Assembly (NCBI GenBank): GCA_020628085.1
Contig: JAHDFQ010000003.1
Coordinates: 16,368-64,387 of the forward strand
Length of the DNA: 48,020 nucleotides
Reading direction: 5' to 3'
DNA from: Saprospiraceae bacterium
GTDB lineage: Bacteria > Bacteroidota > Bacteroidia > Chitinophagales > Saprospiraceae
This document shows, piece after piece, positions 14,494-23,303 of this stretch (its first letter is position 1; each line of letters begins with the position of its first letter). Both the position numbers and the translations under genes were made by a program. The notes beneath the pieces are model-generated. The model had not been told where the DNA came from. It did not search any database and saw only the letters and a list, made by a program, of their open reading frames with translations.

Positions 14494-15626
14494 TTTACAA
14501 TCATAGGTTTTCCGTGTGTTCGTTTGATAATGTTTGGTAAGATACTTGGAACTTGTTTAACAATAGGTATCATAAGCTCAGATAATTGATTTTTACTGAA
14601 AATTTTGGATACCAAATATCCGACTCTTAAACGGTTTTTAAATTCCCTATTCCAAGCGGCTTCATAGGCAGTTTCGAGTGCAACTCGTGAGGTGATCCTT
14701 TTTTGTAAATAATCAATAATTAACTGCGAAGCCATTTGCGCCCCCCGAATTGCCATACTCATACCGTTTCCACAAAGCGGATGAATTAAACCAGCCGTAT
14801 CGCCACACATAATCATGTGATTTTCAATGGGATTTTTATGTTCAAAAGAAATCTGACTAATGGTTAGTGGGGTATCGAAAATGGCTTGGCTATTCTTAAA
14901 AATATCCTTTAAATATTTATTTTTAAATACTACCTTCTTTTGAAATTCATCAATGTCTTTAAATTTTTTAAACGCTTTAAATTCCGTTATATAACAAAGA
15001 TTAATGCTATCATTTTCTACTTTAGAAACACCACAGTAACCACCTTTAAAATTATGTAACGCCACTAAATCGTTTGGAAAATCGCCTTTTACATGAGTTT
15101 TGACCGCTAAAAATGGTGATTTTTGTCGGATAAATGCTCGGTTCAATTTAATATCTAAGTTGGAACGTTTACCATAAGCACCGATGACCATACTAGAATG
15201 GAATTGTGTGCTTTTTGTTTGAATGGAAAAAATATTATTAGAAAATTGAACATTGGTTACCACATCGTGAATGATTCTTACGCCTAGAGCTTTGGCTTTT
15301 TCAGCAAGTGCATGATCTAGAGTGTAGCGACTAATACCGAAGCCACCGAGTGGTAAATTGGTTTGGATTAATCTATTTTTAGGTGTAGATAATTGAAATC
15401 TATTAATCTTTGGTGCGCCTAAATGAAAAACATCAATTCCCAAATAATCTAAATAGGGCAGTACTTCATTAGAAATATATTCTCCACAAACCTTATGTTT
15501 TGGATATTCATTTTTTTCAATCAATAATACCTTGATATTGTATTTAGATAAGTGAATAGCTGAACAAAGTCCTGCGAGACCTCCGCCAATAATGACAACA
15601 TCTGTAGGAGTGGAGTGTGTTTTCAC
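14490..15626 (-). CDS. FAD-dependent oxidoreductase (geranylgeranyl-reductase/PHBH-like family)
   Basis: A 378-residue flavoprotein starting with a GTG codon; the overlapping ATG two bases earlier runs directly into TGA. The FAD dinucleotide-binding motif GGGLAG is at 14-19 and LLIEKN ends the second strand. The GD motif is in MCGDTAGLIHPLCGNGM. This fold covers aromatic hydroxylases, halogenases and polyprenyl reductases. In the T3PKS context, hydroxylation of a resorcinol ring to a hydroquinone, as by SrsC, is the simplest guess. It is the first gene of the eight-gene operon and has a TATATTTG -7 box just upstream. Confidence 0.88.
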   Translation of the reverse strand: MKTHSTPTDVVIIGGGLAGLCSAIHLSKYNIKVLLIEKNEYPKHKVCGEYISNEVLPYLDYLGIDVFHLGAPKINRFQLSTPKNRLIQTNLPLGGFGISRYTLDHALAEKAKALGVRIIHDVVTNVQFSNNIFSIQTKSTQFHSSMVIGAYGKRSNLDIKLNRAFIRQKSPFLAVKTHVKGDFPNDLVALHNFKGGYCGVSKVENDSINLCYITEFKAFKKFKDIDEFQKKVVFKNKYLKDIFKNSQAIFDTPLTISQISFEHKNPIENHMIMCGDTAGLIHPLCGNGMSMAIRGAQMASQLIIDYLQKRITSRVALETAYEAAWNREFKNRLRVGYLVSKIFSKNQLSELMIPIVKQVPSILPNIIKRTHGKPMIVK

Positions 15627-15647
15627 ATGTTATGTTTTCAATTTGGA

Positions 15648-15655
15648 CAAATATA
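15648..15655 (-). promoter_or_regulatory. Putative -7 box (TATATTTG) for the T3PKS operon
   Basis: On the minus strand TATATTTG matches the Bacteroidota -7 consensus TAnnTTTG and lies 22 bp upstream of the GTG start at 15626. No clear TTG -33 box is seen at the expected distance. The leader would be very short. Confidence 0.45.
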
Positions 15656-15876
15656 GAAGGATTTCATAATAAAGAAGAATCTCCTATTTTAAATCCTATT
15701 AAAATAACATAAAATAACATTTAGGTTGACTCAATAAGGAATGAAGAATTAATTAAATGCTTAATTTAGAATTAGTGATTTTGTGTTAATACCACCTGCC
15801 CGAGTTATCAGGGAGGCTTTTCAACGAAGTGTTGGTGCAGAAGAATATTATATAAATAAGTGGTTCATTTTTTTTA

Positions 15877-15910
15877 TAAAAAAACCTACACCGAACACAT
15901 CCGATGTAGG
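15877..15910 (-). terminator. Terminator of the ECF sigma operon
   Basis: Stem 15883-15892 with 15901-15910 (10 bp with one mismatch) around an 8-base loop. Read on the minus strand it is followed by seven T (A-run 15877-15883). It lies 50 bp beyond the stop of the gene at 15961. Confidence 0.8.
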
Positions 15911-15960
15911 TAGTAAATTATAAACTAAATTAAGTAATTCTTATCAAATGGAGTAGTGGA

Positions 15961-17736
15961 TTAAAAATCAAGGATCTTACGAGCATCTTCTTCGGAATTA
16001 ATTTCTTGATCGACCAAATTCATTACAAATGTATGTTCACCTTGCTGTTCTTTGATCTTATCAAAATCCTCTGGGCGATAAACTGCAATTCTATTTTCTC
16101 TAGTTACAATCCACATTAAATTATCCGTATTTTTATCGTATTGAACCGTTGTTTTTCCATCAATATAAAAGCGTCGAATAGTATTTCTATTCTTATCAAC
16201 AATGTAAGCGATGTTATTCTCATATTTATCTTTTTTCTGGTTTTCAAACGTCCCATTTTTAGCATAAATGTATGGTGGCAGTGGACGATCACAATTCCAA
16301 ATACCGAATGACCGTACTTGGAAACGATTCAATACTTTTGCTCTCAACATTTCATCGGTAGCACGATCAGCACGTCCAGCGGCAATCATAGCTGCTCTGC
16401 GCTCTTCATATTCTTTATTAGCTATTTCTTGTGCTAATGCTATCGCACTATTGAGGGTTGCTTTGCGATCTTGTAATTTTTGTTCACGTTCTGCCATAGC
16501 TGCACTATAAGCTGCCATTTCTGCTTCAAAAGTCGATCGAGCATTATCATAATCTTCACCCAATAAAACAGGTTGAACGTTCACTTTTACCTCAGTTTGT
16601 CCACCTATTAATGTCAACACATAGTTTTGAGTGCCTGTTTGATCGAGCTTGAAATCTTCCCAAATAGTTTGTTCTACCGATGTATTAAATTGTGGTTGAT
16701 TCGGCAATACTTCCCAAACAATACCTGCATATTTTTGCTGTAAAGCGGCAATTTCGGCTTGGGCTTCATTAACAGCTTGGTGTTCGGCAGATAAGTTGTT
16801 GCCACCTTCGGGTGATAAAATATCTAAATCAAACGAATAGTTCAATTCATTCCCTCTGGATGGCGGAGTCGGACGTTTTGGTTGTGGAATACTGGCCTCA
16901 ATCGCATTCATTTGGCGTGTACGATCTTGATCTATTTCGGCTAATGCTTCGGTTAGACTATTTTCTGGACTATTTTCCTCGGTAGCGAATTTAGAAAAAT
17001 CAATATCTTCTTCAACAATCGTCATGTTATCAACGTCTTGGTACACCCAATTGCGATTTTCTTTATCGAGTTTGTAAATATTATATTTTGGTGCTTTTCC
17101 TTTTTCATCTAAATTAATGTTAGAAATTAATTCCACTTCAATCGGATTATCTGCGACCATGTCTAGACGTTCACCACCTTGTTCAGCATAAATTTCAATC
17201 ATACCAGCCGATTCTAAAATATAGTTGACACCAGCCGAATCATATTCCATTGGAATACCTGACATAAAGAAATCTACATAATCATGGTATTCACGGTATT
17301 TAATTTCGACCTCTCCCATTGCAAAATTTCCAGAACGATTGACAAATGCTTTTGGGGGAATGACTAGTTTGGAGCCACTTTTATACTCATACGTTCCACC
17401 AGAATATGCATCTACGGTATAACTAGCAAAAGCAGCCTGCGCTTCTTTGATGGGTGGATTGACGTAATCTTGTGAAGCCAAATAATTTTCTGTTTTGGTA
17501 GCAGTAGTTTCTGTAAATGCACCAAAATTGGAGTACAGTAAAAGTCCTGCAAAGACAGCGGCAGCGGCAAGACCGATTTGCCACAGTCTTCGGACTTTTG
17601 TGTTAACTTGGGGAGTTGGAGGGGTTTCAGTTGCCTGAAACTGCTTTAGCAAAGCACCAAAATCTTGATGTTTGGCAATATCTTCGCTAGATAACTTTTT
17701 TAAATCTTGCTTTATATTGTAATTGTTCTTTTTCAT
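15961..17736 (-). CDS. Membrane-anchored protein of an ECF sigma operon, putative anti-sigma or stress sensor
   Basis: A 591-residue protein of unrecognised family. Residues 1-50 are cytoplasmic and hydrophilic, a single transmembrane helix lies at about 52-72 (IGLAAAAVFAGLLLY), and the rest is extracytoplasmic. The exported part includes a conserved-looking GGTYEYKSGSKLVIPPKAF segment near 113-131 and an Ala/Glu/Arg-rich helical, probably coiled-coil segment at about 405-460 (EAEMAAYSAAMAEREQK and EERRAAMIAAGRAD). The gene lies 61 bp downstream of an ECF sigma gene in the same orientation, and the topology is that of an anti-sigma factor. No ZAS or FecR domain is evident, so the role is inferred from context. 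Confidence 0.75.
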   Translation of the reverse strand: MKKNNYNIKQDLKKLSSEDIAKHQDFGALLKQFQATETPPTPQVNTKVRRLWQIGLAAAAVFAGLLLYSNFGAFTETTATKTENYLASQDYVNPPIKEAQAAFASYTVDAYSGGTYEYKSGSKLVIPPKAFVNRSGNFAMGEVEIKYREYHDYVDFFMSGIPMEYDSAGVNYILESAGMIEIYAEQGGERLDMVADNPIEVELISNINLDEKGKAPKYNIYKLDKENRNWVYQDVDNMTIVEEDIDFSKFATEENSPENSLTEALAEIDQDRTRQMNAIEASIPQPKRPTPPSRGNELNYSFDLDILSPEGGNNLSAEHQAVNEAQAEIAALQQKYAGIVWEVLPNQPQFNTSVEQTIWEDFKLDQTGTQNYVLTLIGGQTEVKVNVQPVLLGEDYDNARSTFEAEMAAYSAAMAEREQKLQDRKATLNSAIALAQEIANKEYEERRAAMIAAGRADRATDEMLRAKVLNRFQVRSFGIWNCDRPLPPYIYAKNGTFENQKKDKYENNIAYIVDKNRNTIRRFYIDGKTTVQYDKNTDNLMWIVTRENRIAVYRPEDFDKIKEQQGEHTFVMNLVDQEINSEEDARKILDF

Positions 17737-17797
17737 AACAACGGAATTTTCACTTCTTAAAATGGATGATTAAATGTTGAAACAGGCTTTTATGGTT

Positions 17798-18376
17798 TTA
17801 ATCATTTTGTGGTCTGGAAGCGATAATTTTTTTAATTTTCTCTATAATTCGGTATGTTTTTACTTTGGCGTTGCTTTCAGTTATATCTAGTAAGTTTGCG
17901 ATTTCTTGAAAAGGTCGTTCTTCAAAATAGCGTAGTTCAATGAGTTCTAAATCACTTGGTTTCAATTGGTGTAAAGCGTCAATCATAATCTGCTGTAAAA
18001 TGGAATAATCTACGAAATCGATTTCTTCTGCAATGTGTTCGAGTTGCTGATCCTCTACGGCAACAACTCTATTTTTCTGGGTATTTCTAAAATGTTGGGT
18101 CACTTCATTGCTGGCTATTCGATATAACCAAGCAGAAAAAGGAACACCTTTATAGGTATAGTTTGATAACTTTTGCATAGCTTTTAAAAAAACTTGAGAG
18201 CAAATATCTGCACTCAAACTTTCATCGGACGTTCGGCGATAAATAAAACGGAAAATACCCTCGTAGTAGCGTTTGTATAATGGTTGAAATAAAGCAGGAT
18301 TTTGCTGAGCTGCTTGTATTTCTTGCCATTCGAGTTGCATTGCTTCTTCGGAGACAGTTTGTTTATTAGAATTCAT
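17798..18376 (-). CDS. ECF-type RNA polymerase sigma factor
   Basis: A 192-residue sigma-70 family protein from Met at 18376; an in-frame ATG at 18430 would add 18 residues. Region 2 covers YKRYYEGIFRFIYRRT to PFSAWLYRIASNEVTQHFR, containing the -10-binding helices, and region 4 covers LKPSDLELIELRYFEERPFQEIA with a helix-turn-helix (DITESNAKVKTYRIIEKI). The later start is preferred because the upstream sequence contains a TTG/TATGTTTA promoter-like pair with a 22-base spacer overlapping the first ATG. It is cotranscribed with the membrane protein at 15961, which probably controls it. Confidence 0.9.
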   Translation of the reverse strand: MNSNKQTVSEEAMQLEWQEIQAAQQNPALFQPLYKRYYEGIFRFIYRRTSDESLSADICSQVFLKAMQKLSNYTYKGVPFSAWLYRIASNEVTQHFRNTQKNRVVAVEDQQLEHIAEEIDFVDYSILQQIMIDALHQLKPSDLELIELRYFEERPFQEIANLLDITESNAKVKTYRIIEKIKKIIASRPQND

Positions 18377-18553
18377 TGTTGTACTATTTTTCAATGCAAG
18401 GGTACGACTAATTTGTAAATTCATAAACATAAACTGTGATAATTTAAACTTTCCAAAAAAAATTGGAGCAATTTAGGCTAAATTAATATCCCACCTTGCC
18501 CCAATTATTAACTTATTATCGCCATAAAGACCGTTTCTATTAGCATAATGACA

Positions 18554-18561
18554 TATCTTTG
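18554..18561 (+). promoter_or_regulatory. Putative -7 box (TATCTTTG)
   Basis: TATCTTTG matches TAnnTTTG and lies about 41 bp upstream of the TTG start at 18603. No good -33 TTG is seen. Its position favours the 18603 start over the later ATG at 18675 only weakly. Confidence 0.4.
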
Positions 18562-18602
18562 AAAAGTAACAAGCTATTTTTTCTTTTTTTAAAATTTGCT
18601 AT

Positions 18603-19757
18603 TTGACCTATTTTAAACATCACTCATCTACTTATTCATATTTATCCTTTCGTAATTTTCATGTCTACTTTTGGATGATCTTCTTTACAATTATTTTTAG
18701 TCCATCTAGTTTTGCACAATCTGAAATAACTAATGATTCTATTCAGGTTGATAAAAATGGTTCTTGGTTTGGATTACCTTTAGTTTTTTTCTCGCCAGAG
18801 ACGGACTGGGCTTTTGGTGCTGCTGGTGTGTATAATTGGCGTATCAAAAAAGGAGAAGAAGCGAATGATCCATCTCAATTGCAATTAGGTTTTGCATATA
18901 CCTTGAATAAACAATTTCTAGCATATTTACCTTTTCAGTTGAATTGGAAAAATAATACGAATCGGTTGTATGGAGAGTTGGGTTATTATAAATACAGTTA
19001 TTTCTTTTTTGGTATTGGTAACGATCAAATTGATACGGAAGGAGAGTTGTTTGGCGTAGATTATCCTCGGATTCGGATCAATGCTTTGCGTAAAATTAAA
19101 CCTAATTTATATGTTGGTTTACAATATGCGATGGATTGGAGTACGATAACCTTTACAGAAGAAAATGGATTACTAGAGTCAAATAATACGATTGGTGTTG
19201 AAGGTGGCCCTATTTCAGGTTTGGGACTTGTTGCCAATTATGATTCCAGAGATTTTTTATTCAATCCTACAAAAGGATGGTTTGTCGAAACAGGTTTTAC
19301 GCCATTTTCTAAAGTATTTGGCAGTGATTATGAGTATACTAAATTGAGAATTGATGCTGCCTATTATAAAAGTTTTGGTAAACATACGCTAGCTTTTAAT
19401 GCAATCGGAGAATTTAATAATGGTGATGCACCTTTCAATCAAATGGCATTGATGGGTGGTAATAAGCGTCAACGAGGATTTTATGAAGGGCGATATAGAG
19501 ACAATCAGATGTTAGTATTTCAGGCTGAATATCGCTTGCCTTTATTTTGGAAATTGGGTATGGTGGTGTTTGGTGGAGTCGGGCAGGTTGCTCCTGATAT
19601 CAATGGTTTTGATTTATCTGGTTTTAAGTATACGGTCGGAACAGGTTTACGAGTTATGTTACTCAAAGAAGATCGGATTAATTTACGGGTGGATGTCGGT
19701 TGGGGGCAATTTGAACCCAGTCCAGAATTTTATATTACGGTTGGAGAAGCGTTTTAG
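18603..19757 (+). CDS. Omp85/surface-antigen-like outer membrane beta-barrel protein
   Basis: A 384-residue protein with a TTG start; an ATG at 18675 would leave a signal peptide lacking a basic N-region. The hydrophobic stretch MIFFTIIFSPSSFAQ ends in a signal-peptidase site. The mature part is made of alternating strands (LQLGFAYTLN, GLVANYDSRD, FLVF-like). It ends in an aromatic C-terminal Phe and has an RGFYEGRYRD motif resembling the (V/I)RGF loop of Omp85 barrels. No POTRA repeats precede the barrel, so it resembles the stand-alone bacterial surface-antigen domain rather than BamA. The function is unknown. Confidence 0.82.
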   Translation: MTYFKHHSSTYSYLSFRNFHVYFWMIFFTIIFSPSSFAQSEITNDSIQVDKNGSWFGLPLVFFSPETDWAFGAAGVYNWRIKKGEEANDPSQLQLGFAYTLNKQFLAYLPFQLNWKNNTNRLYGELGYYKYSYFFFGIGNDQIDTEGELFGVDYPRIRINALRKIKPNLYVGLQYAMDWSTITFTEENGLLESNNTIGVEGGPISGLGLVANYDSRDFLFNPTKGWFVETGFTPFSKVFGSDYEYTKLRIDAAYYKSFGKHTLAFNAIGEFNNGDAPFNQMALMGGNKRQRGFYEGRYRDNQMLVFQAEYRLPLFWKLGMVVFGGVGQVAPDINGFDLSGFKYTVGTGLRVMLLKEDRINLRVDVGWGQFEPSPEFYITVGEAF

Positions 19758-19765
19758 GAAACAAC

Positions 19766-19799
19766 AAAGCCTATCAAAACTAAGATTTTGATAGGCTTT
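19766..19799. terminator. Bidirectional terminator between the OMP gene and rpoD
   Basis: A perfect 14-bp stem (19766-19779 with 19786-19799) with a 6-base loop and A/T-rich flanks. It lies between two convergent genes and can serve both. Confidence 0.85.
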
Positions 19800-19819
19800 A
19801 TTATTTATGTAATTCGAGA

Positions 19820-20689
19820 CTACTGTCCTAAATAGGATTTCATCGCGTTTCTGTTATATGATTTTCGTAAACGTCGGATGGCACGTTCTTTAATTTGACG
19901 TACACGCTCTCTTGTTAATCCATATAATTCTCCAATTTCTTCCAGTGTCAATGATTTGAAACCGTTCAAACCATAGTAAGAAGAGAGGACTTCTACTTCA
20001 CGAGGTGAAAGGATCGACAAACCTTGTTGAACTTCGTCTTTTAACGATTGATCCATCAAAGTTAAATCTGGACTCATGCCACGATCAATGTTCATCACGT
20101 CTAACATGGTTGCATCACCATCTTCACCAGAAATAGGTGCATCAACGGATAAATGACGACCACCACCTTTAAGCATATTAGCTACTTCCTTTGGAGTCAT
20201 GCCCAGAATATCAGCAATTTCCTCATCGGTTGGATTACGTTCGTTTTCTTGAATGAAATTCAAATACGCTTCGTTCACTTTGTTGTAAGAACCTACTTTA
20301 TTTAAAGGAAGGCGTACAATTCTTGAATATTCCACAATGGCTTGTAAAATAGCCTGACGAATCCACCAAACAGCGTAAGAAATAAACTTAAATCCTTTGG
20401 TTTCATCAAAACGTTTAGCAGCTTTCATCAAACCAACATTGCCTTCATTGATTAAATCACTTAAAGAAAGACCTTGATTCTGATATTGTTTTGCTACAGA
20501 TACTACAAATCGTAAATTAGCTTGTGTCAAACGTTCTAGAGCTGCTTGATCGCCTTCTCTAATTCTACGAGCTAAATTGGCTTCGTCATCAGCGGTAAGC
20601 ATCGAAATCTTACCAATATCAGTAAGGTATTTATCAAGTGCAAGACTTTCTCTTGTCGTTATTTTATTGGTTATTTTTAACTGCCGCAT
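19820..20689 (-). CDS. rpoD: Primary RNA polymerase sigma factor (RpoD/SigA, Bacteroidota type)
   Basis: A 289-residue sigma-70 protein of the short form used as the housekeeping sigma in Bacteroidota, lacking the long region 1.1 and non-conserved insert. Region 1.2 starts at [16 protein letters not shown]. Region 2 contains [36 protein letters not shown], region 3 [11 protein letters not shown], and region 4 [29 protein letters not shown]. It would recognise the TAnnTTTG-type promoters noted across the window. It is monocistronic, with a bidirectional terminator downstream and a 13-bp direct repeat upstream. Confidence 0.95.
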   Translation of the reverse strand: MRQLKITNKITTRESLALDKYLTDIGKISMLTADDEANLARRIREGDQAALERLTQANLRFVVSVAKQYQNQGLSLSDLINEGNVGLMKAAKRFDETKGFKFISYAVWWIRQAILQAIVEYSRIVRLPLNKVGSYNKVNEAYLNFIQENERNPTDEEIADILGMTPKEVANMLKGGGRHLSVDAPISGEDGDATMLDVMNIDRGMSPDLTLMDQSLKDEVQQGLSILSPREVEVLSSYYGLNGFKSLTLEEIGELYGLTRERVRQIKERAIRRLRKSYNRNAMKSYLGQ

Positions 20690-20739
20690 AATGGTTATGG
20701 ATTATAATTGGGTTAAAGTTAATGAGATAATGGTTATGG
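20688..20739. repeat. 13-bp direct repeat around the rpoD start
   Basis: ATAATGGTTATGG occurs at 20688-20700 and again at 20727-20739. On the coding strand it is CCATAACCATTAT, the first copy overlapping the rpoD start codon. It may be a regulatory site or chance in AT-rich DNA. Confidence 0.5.
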
Positions 20740-20888
20740 TGTAAATTAATATGTTCTTATAGCTAATACGTTTTAAAAGTTTAAATGTTGCCTGTAAAAA
20801 CGTGGGAGTTGACTTTTATAAAATATTTGTGTATGTGCAACATTTATATGTTAATTACAATATTTAATGCAAAAAAGTTTCCAAAATC

Positions 20889-20930
20889 AAAAAAAAATGT
20901 CCACGCAAACATATTTATTTTGCATGGACA
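20889..20930 (-). terminator. Terminator downstream of pnp
   Basis: Stem 20898-20909 with 20919-20930 (12 bp with one G-U pair) and a 9-base loop. Read on the minus strand it is followed by a long T-run (A-run 20889-20897). Confidence 0.85.
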
Positions 20931-20940
20931 TATAATATCT

Positions 20941-21000
20941 TAAAAATGAATTAGTTGTGACTGAATAAACTTATTATTTTATTCAGTGCGTTCATTTTTA
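20941..21000 (-). other. Nested hairpin just after the pnp stop codon
   Basis: An outer perfect 10-bp arm pair (20941-20950 with 20991-21000) encloses an inner 10-bp hairpin (20960-20969 with 20978-20987). It lies 7 bp after the pnp stop and before the T-tract terminator, so it would be the 3' UTR of pnp mRNA. It could protect or target that transcript (inference). Confidence 0.65.
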
Positions 21001-21007
21001 CGTGTTA

Positions 21008-23200
21008 TTAGTTTCTTCTATCGTCATTTCTTGGTGGACGACTATCACGATCTCTAGGTGGACGATTGTCCCTAGGTGGACGCGGCATTAACACTTTTCG
21101 TGATAAACGGTATTTTCCAGTTTTAGGATCAATTCCGATTAATTTAACTTTCACATCGTCACCTTGTTTGAATACGTCTTCAACGTTTTCAATTCGAGAG
21201 TGTGAAATTTCAGAAACGTGTAACAATCCACTCTTACCCATAAAGTCAACAAATACACCGTATGGCATAACAGTAGCTACTTTAGCATCAAATTCGTCAC
21301 CAACTTCTGGAGTATAAGTGATCGCACGGATACGACCTACGGCTTCGTCGATAGCTCCTTTATTTGGACTAGCAATCGTTACAATTCCTTTATCATCTAC
21401 TTCCTCGATGTTAATAGTCGTTTCAGTCTCTGCTTGAATAGCTTGAATTACTTTACCACCAGGTCCAATTACTGCACCAATAAAACTCTTATCAATTTCT
21501 AATTTGACGATTCTTGGAGCATGTGGTTTCAGATCATCACTTGGTGCTTCAATGGTTTTCGCCATTTCATCCAAAATATGAATCCGTCCTTCTTTTGCTT
21601 GTAAAAGGGCTTTTTCCAAAATATCATAGGGTAAACCATCCACTTTGATGTCCATTTGACAACCCGTGATACCTTTATATGTACCTGTTACTTTGAAATC
21701 CATATCACCCAGTGCATCTTCATCGCCAAGTATATCAGATAAAATTGCGTTTCGTTTTCCATCAGAAATCATCCCCATAGCAATACCAGAAACAGCAGAT
21801 TTTAAAGGAACACCTGCATCCATCATAGCTAATGAACCCGCACAAACGGTTGCCATTGATGAAGACCCATTTGATTCCATAATATCAGAAACTAGACGGA
21901 TTGTATACGGGAAATCATCTGGTAAAACTTGTTTCAAAGAACGGCTTGCTAAGTTGGCATGTCCAACCTCACGACGACCTGGTCCACGCATTGGTTTGAC
22001 TTCACCTACAGAATATCCTGGGAAATTATAGTGTAAAATGAAATCTTCATAACCATTGTACAAAGCCGTATCAATCATTTGTTGATCTAGTTTTGTACCT
22101 AAAGTTAACGACATCAAGGCTTGCGTTTCACCACGAGTGAAGATCGCAGAACCATGTGTAGAAGGTAAATAGGCAACTTCTGTCCAAATATTACGCACTT
22201 CATCCAAATTACGGCCATCCAAACGGATTTCCTCTGCCATAACCATTTCACGAATGACACTTTTTTGTAATTTATACAAAGCATCACTAACATCGCCACC
22301 GTTTTCTTCCATAAACTCCTCGCTCATGGTTTCTTCGAGGTGCGTTTTTAAATCCTCTTTCAGCGTTTTGAATCCTTCTTTGCGAGCAGCTTTGTCTAAT
22401 TGACCTTTTGCAATTTCATAAATACGATCTTTAGCAAATTCAGCCACTTTTTCCGTTAATTCCTCACTAATTTGATGTATCTCAATTTCTCTTTTGTTTA
22501 ATGCTTTGTCACCAACTTTTTTAGCTAGTTCCAATTGTGCATTACACTGAATTTTAATGGCTTCGTGACCGACTTTGATTGCTTCGATCAATTCTTGCTC
22601 TGAACATTCATGCATTTCACCTTCTACCATCATCACATCATCAAGCGTTGCAGCAACAATAATGTCAATATCTGCTTCTTTCAAAGCCGTACGAGTAGGA
22701 TTCACCACAAATTCTCCATTGATACGTGCTACACGAACCTCAGAAATCGGACCAGCAAATGGAATGTCAGAAACCGATAATGCTGCTGAAGCTGCTAGAG
22801 CTGCCCAACAATCAGGTAATTCTTCACCATCAGCAGAAATCAAATTGATGATAATCTGTGTTTCGTACATATAACCATCTGGAAATAACGGACGACATGC
22901 TCTATCTACCAAGCGAGATATAAGAATTTCATAATCATTCAAACGGGTTTCTCTTCTAAAGAAATTACCAGGAACACGACCCGCAGACGCAAATTTTTCT
23001 TGGTAATCTACTGAAAGTGGGAAGAAACTTTGTCCTTCTCTCAAATTTCGGCTAGAACAAACTGAACAAAACAACATGGTGTTGCCAATTTTTACGACCA
23101 CCGAACCATCAGCCTGAGCAGCTAATTTTCCTGTTTCGATCGTTACTTCTTTACCATCAGCGAGTGTAAATGAAGTAGTAATAGGATTTTTCATTCCCAT
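21008..23200 (-). CDS. pnp: Polyribonucleotide nucleotidyltransferase (PNPase)
   Basis: A 730-residue 3'-5' phosphorolytic exoribonuclease. It has two RNase PH domains (about 10-240 and 330-560) separated by the helical linker, then a KH domain (DKSFIGAVIGPGGKVIQAI) and an S1 domain (VGDEFDAKVATVMPYGVFVDF). Core motifs FFRRETRLNDYEIL and GRREVGHANLASRSL are visible. The C-terminus ends in an Arg/Pro/Asp-rich tail (RPPRDNRPPRD), common in Bacteroidota PNPases. It follows rpsO on the same strand, the conserved rpsO-pnp order known from many bacteria. Confidence 0.97.
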   Translation of the reverse strand: MGMKNPITTSFTLADGKEVTIETGKLAAQADGSVVVKIGNTMLFCSVCSSRNLREGQSFFPLSVDYQEKFASAGRVPGNFFRRETRLNDYEILISRLVDRACRPLFPDGYMYETQIIINLISADGEELPDCWAALAASAALSVSDIPFAGPISEVRVARINGEFVVNPTRTALKEADIDIIVAATLDDVMMVEGEMHECSEQELIEAIKVGHEAIKIQCNAQLELAKKVGDKALNKREIEIHQISEELTEKVAEFAKDRIYEIAKGQLDKAARKEGFKTLKEDLKTHLEETMSEEFMEENGGDVSDALYKLQKSVIREMVMAEEIRLDGRNLDEVRNIWTEVAYLPSTHGSAIFTRGETQALMSLTLGTKLDQQMIDTALYNGYEDFILHYNFPGYSVGEVKPMRGPGRREVGHANLASRSLKQVLPDDFPYTIRLVSDIMESNGSSSMATVCAGSLAMMDAGVPLKSAVSGIAMGMISDGKRNAILSDILGDEDALGDMDFKVTGTYKGITGCQMDIKVDGLPYDILEKALLQAKEGRIHILDEMAKTIEAPSDDLKPHAPRIVKLEIDKSFIGAVIGPGGKVIQAIQAETETTINIEEVDDKGIVTIASPNKGAIDEAVGRIRAITYTPEVGDEFDAKVATVMPYGVFVDFMGKSGLLHVSEISHSRIENVEDVFKQGDDVKVKLIGIDPKTGKYRLSRKVLMPRPPRDNRPPRDRDSRPPRNDDRRN

Positions 23201-23303
23201 AATTACATTGAATTTTAATAAAATGATCTAAATAACGAGCATAACGATAAATGAAAAGAGGTAGATTAACATTATCATCTCACTAAAACTCGCTGTTTTA
23301 AGG

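Larger units (their letters stand above)
15627..15960. other. Intergenic region (334 bp) between the T3PKS operon and the ECF sigma operon
   Basis: The right part holds a terminator for the sigma operon (15877-15910) and the left end a -7-like box for the T3PKS operon (15648-15655). In between is AT-rich sequence with a short direct repeat (AAAATAACAT twice near 15703-15720) and a GC-richer patch at about 15790-15815 with weak self-complementarity. I see no open reading frame or RNA gene. Confidence 0.6.
20690..21007. other. Intergenic region (318 bp) between rpoD and pnp
   Basis: Contains the rpoD upstream region and the 3' region of pnp. A 13-bp direct repeat (20688-20700 and 20727-20739, ATAATGGTTATGG) flanks the rpoD leader, with the first copy covering the start codon. 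The pnp side carries a T-tract terminator (20889-20930) and a nested hairpin (20941-21000). The middle (about 20745-20885) is AT-rich with no reading frame or RNA that I recognise. Confidence 0.6.

Noticed and set aside
9381-15626. Flexirubin/aryl-polyene (DarA/DarB-type) cluster
   Set aside because: No ketosynthase pair, aromatic ammonia lyase, DarA/DarB-type enzyme, or glycosyl/acyl transferase set of such clusters; the central enzyme is a type III PKS.
15700-15722. Short tandem-like repeat AAAATAACAT
   Set aside because: Two copies of ten AT-rich bases; too weak to call as a binding site.
18603-18675. Starting the Omp85-like gene at the ATG at 18675
   Set aside because: The signal peptide would lack its basic N-region, and the promoter-like box suits the upstream start; left as an alternative only.
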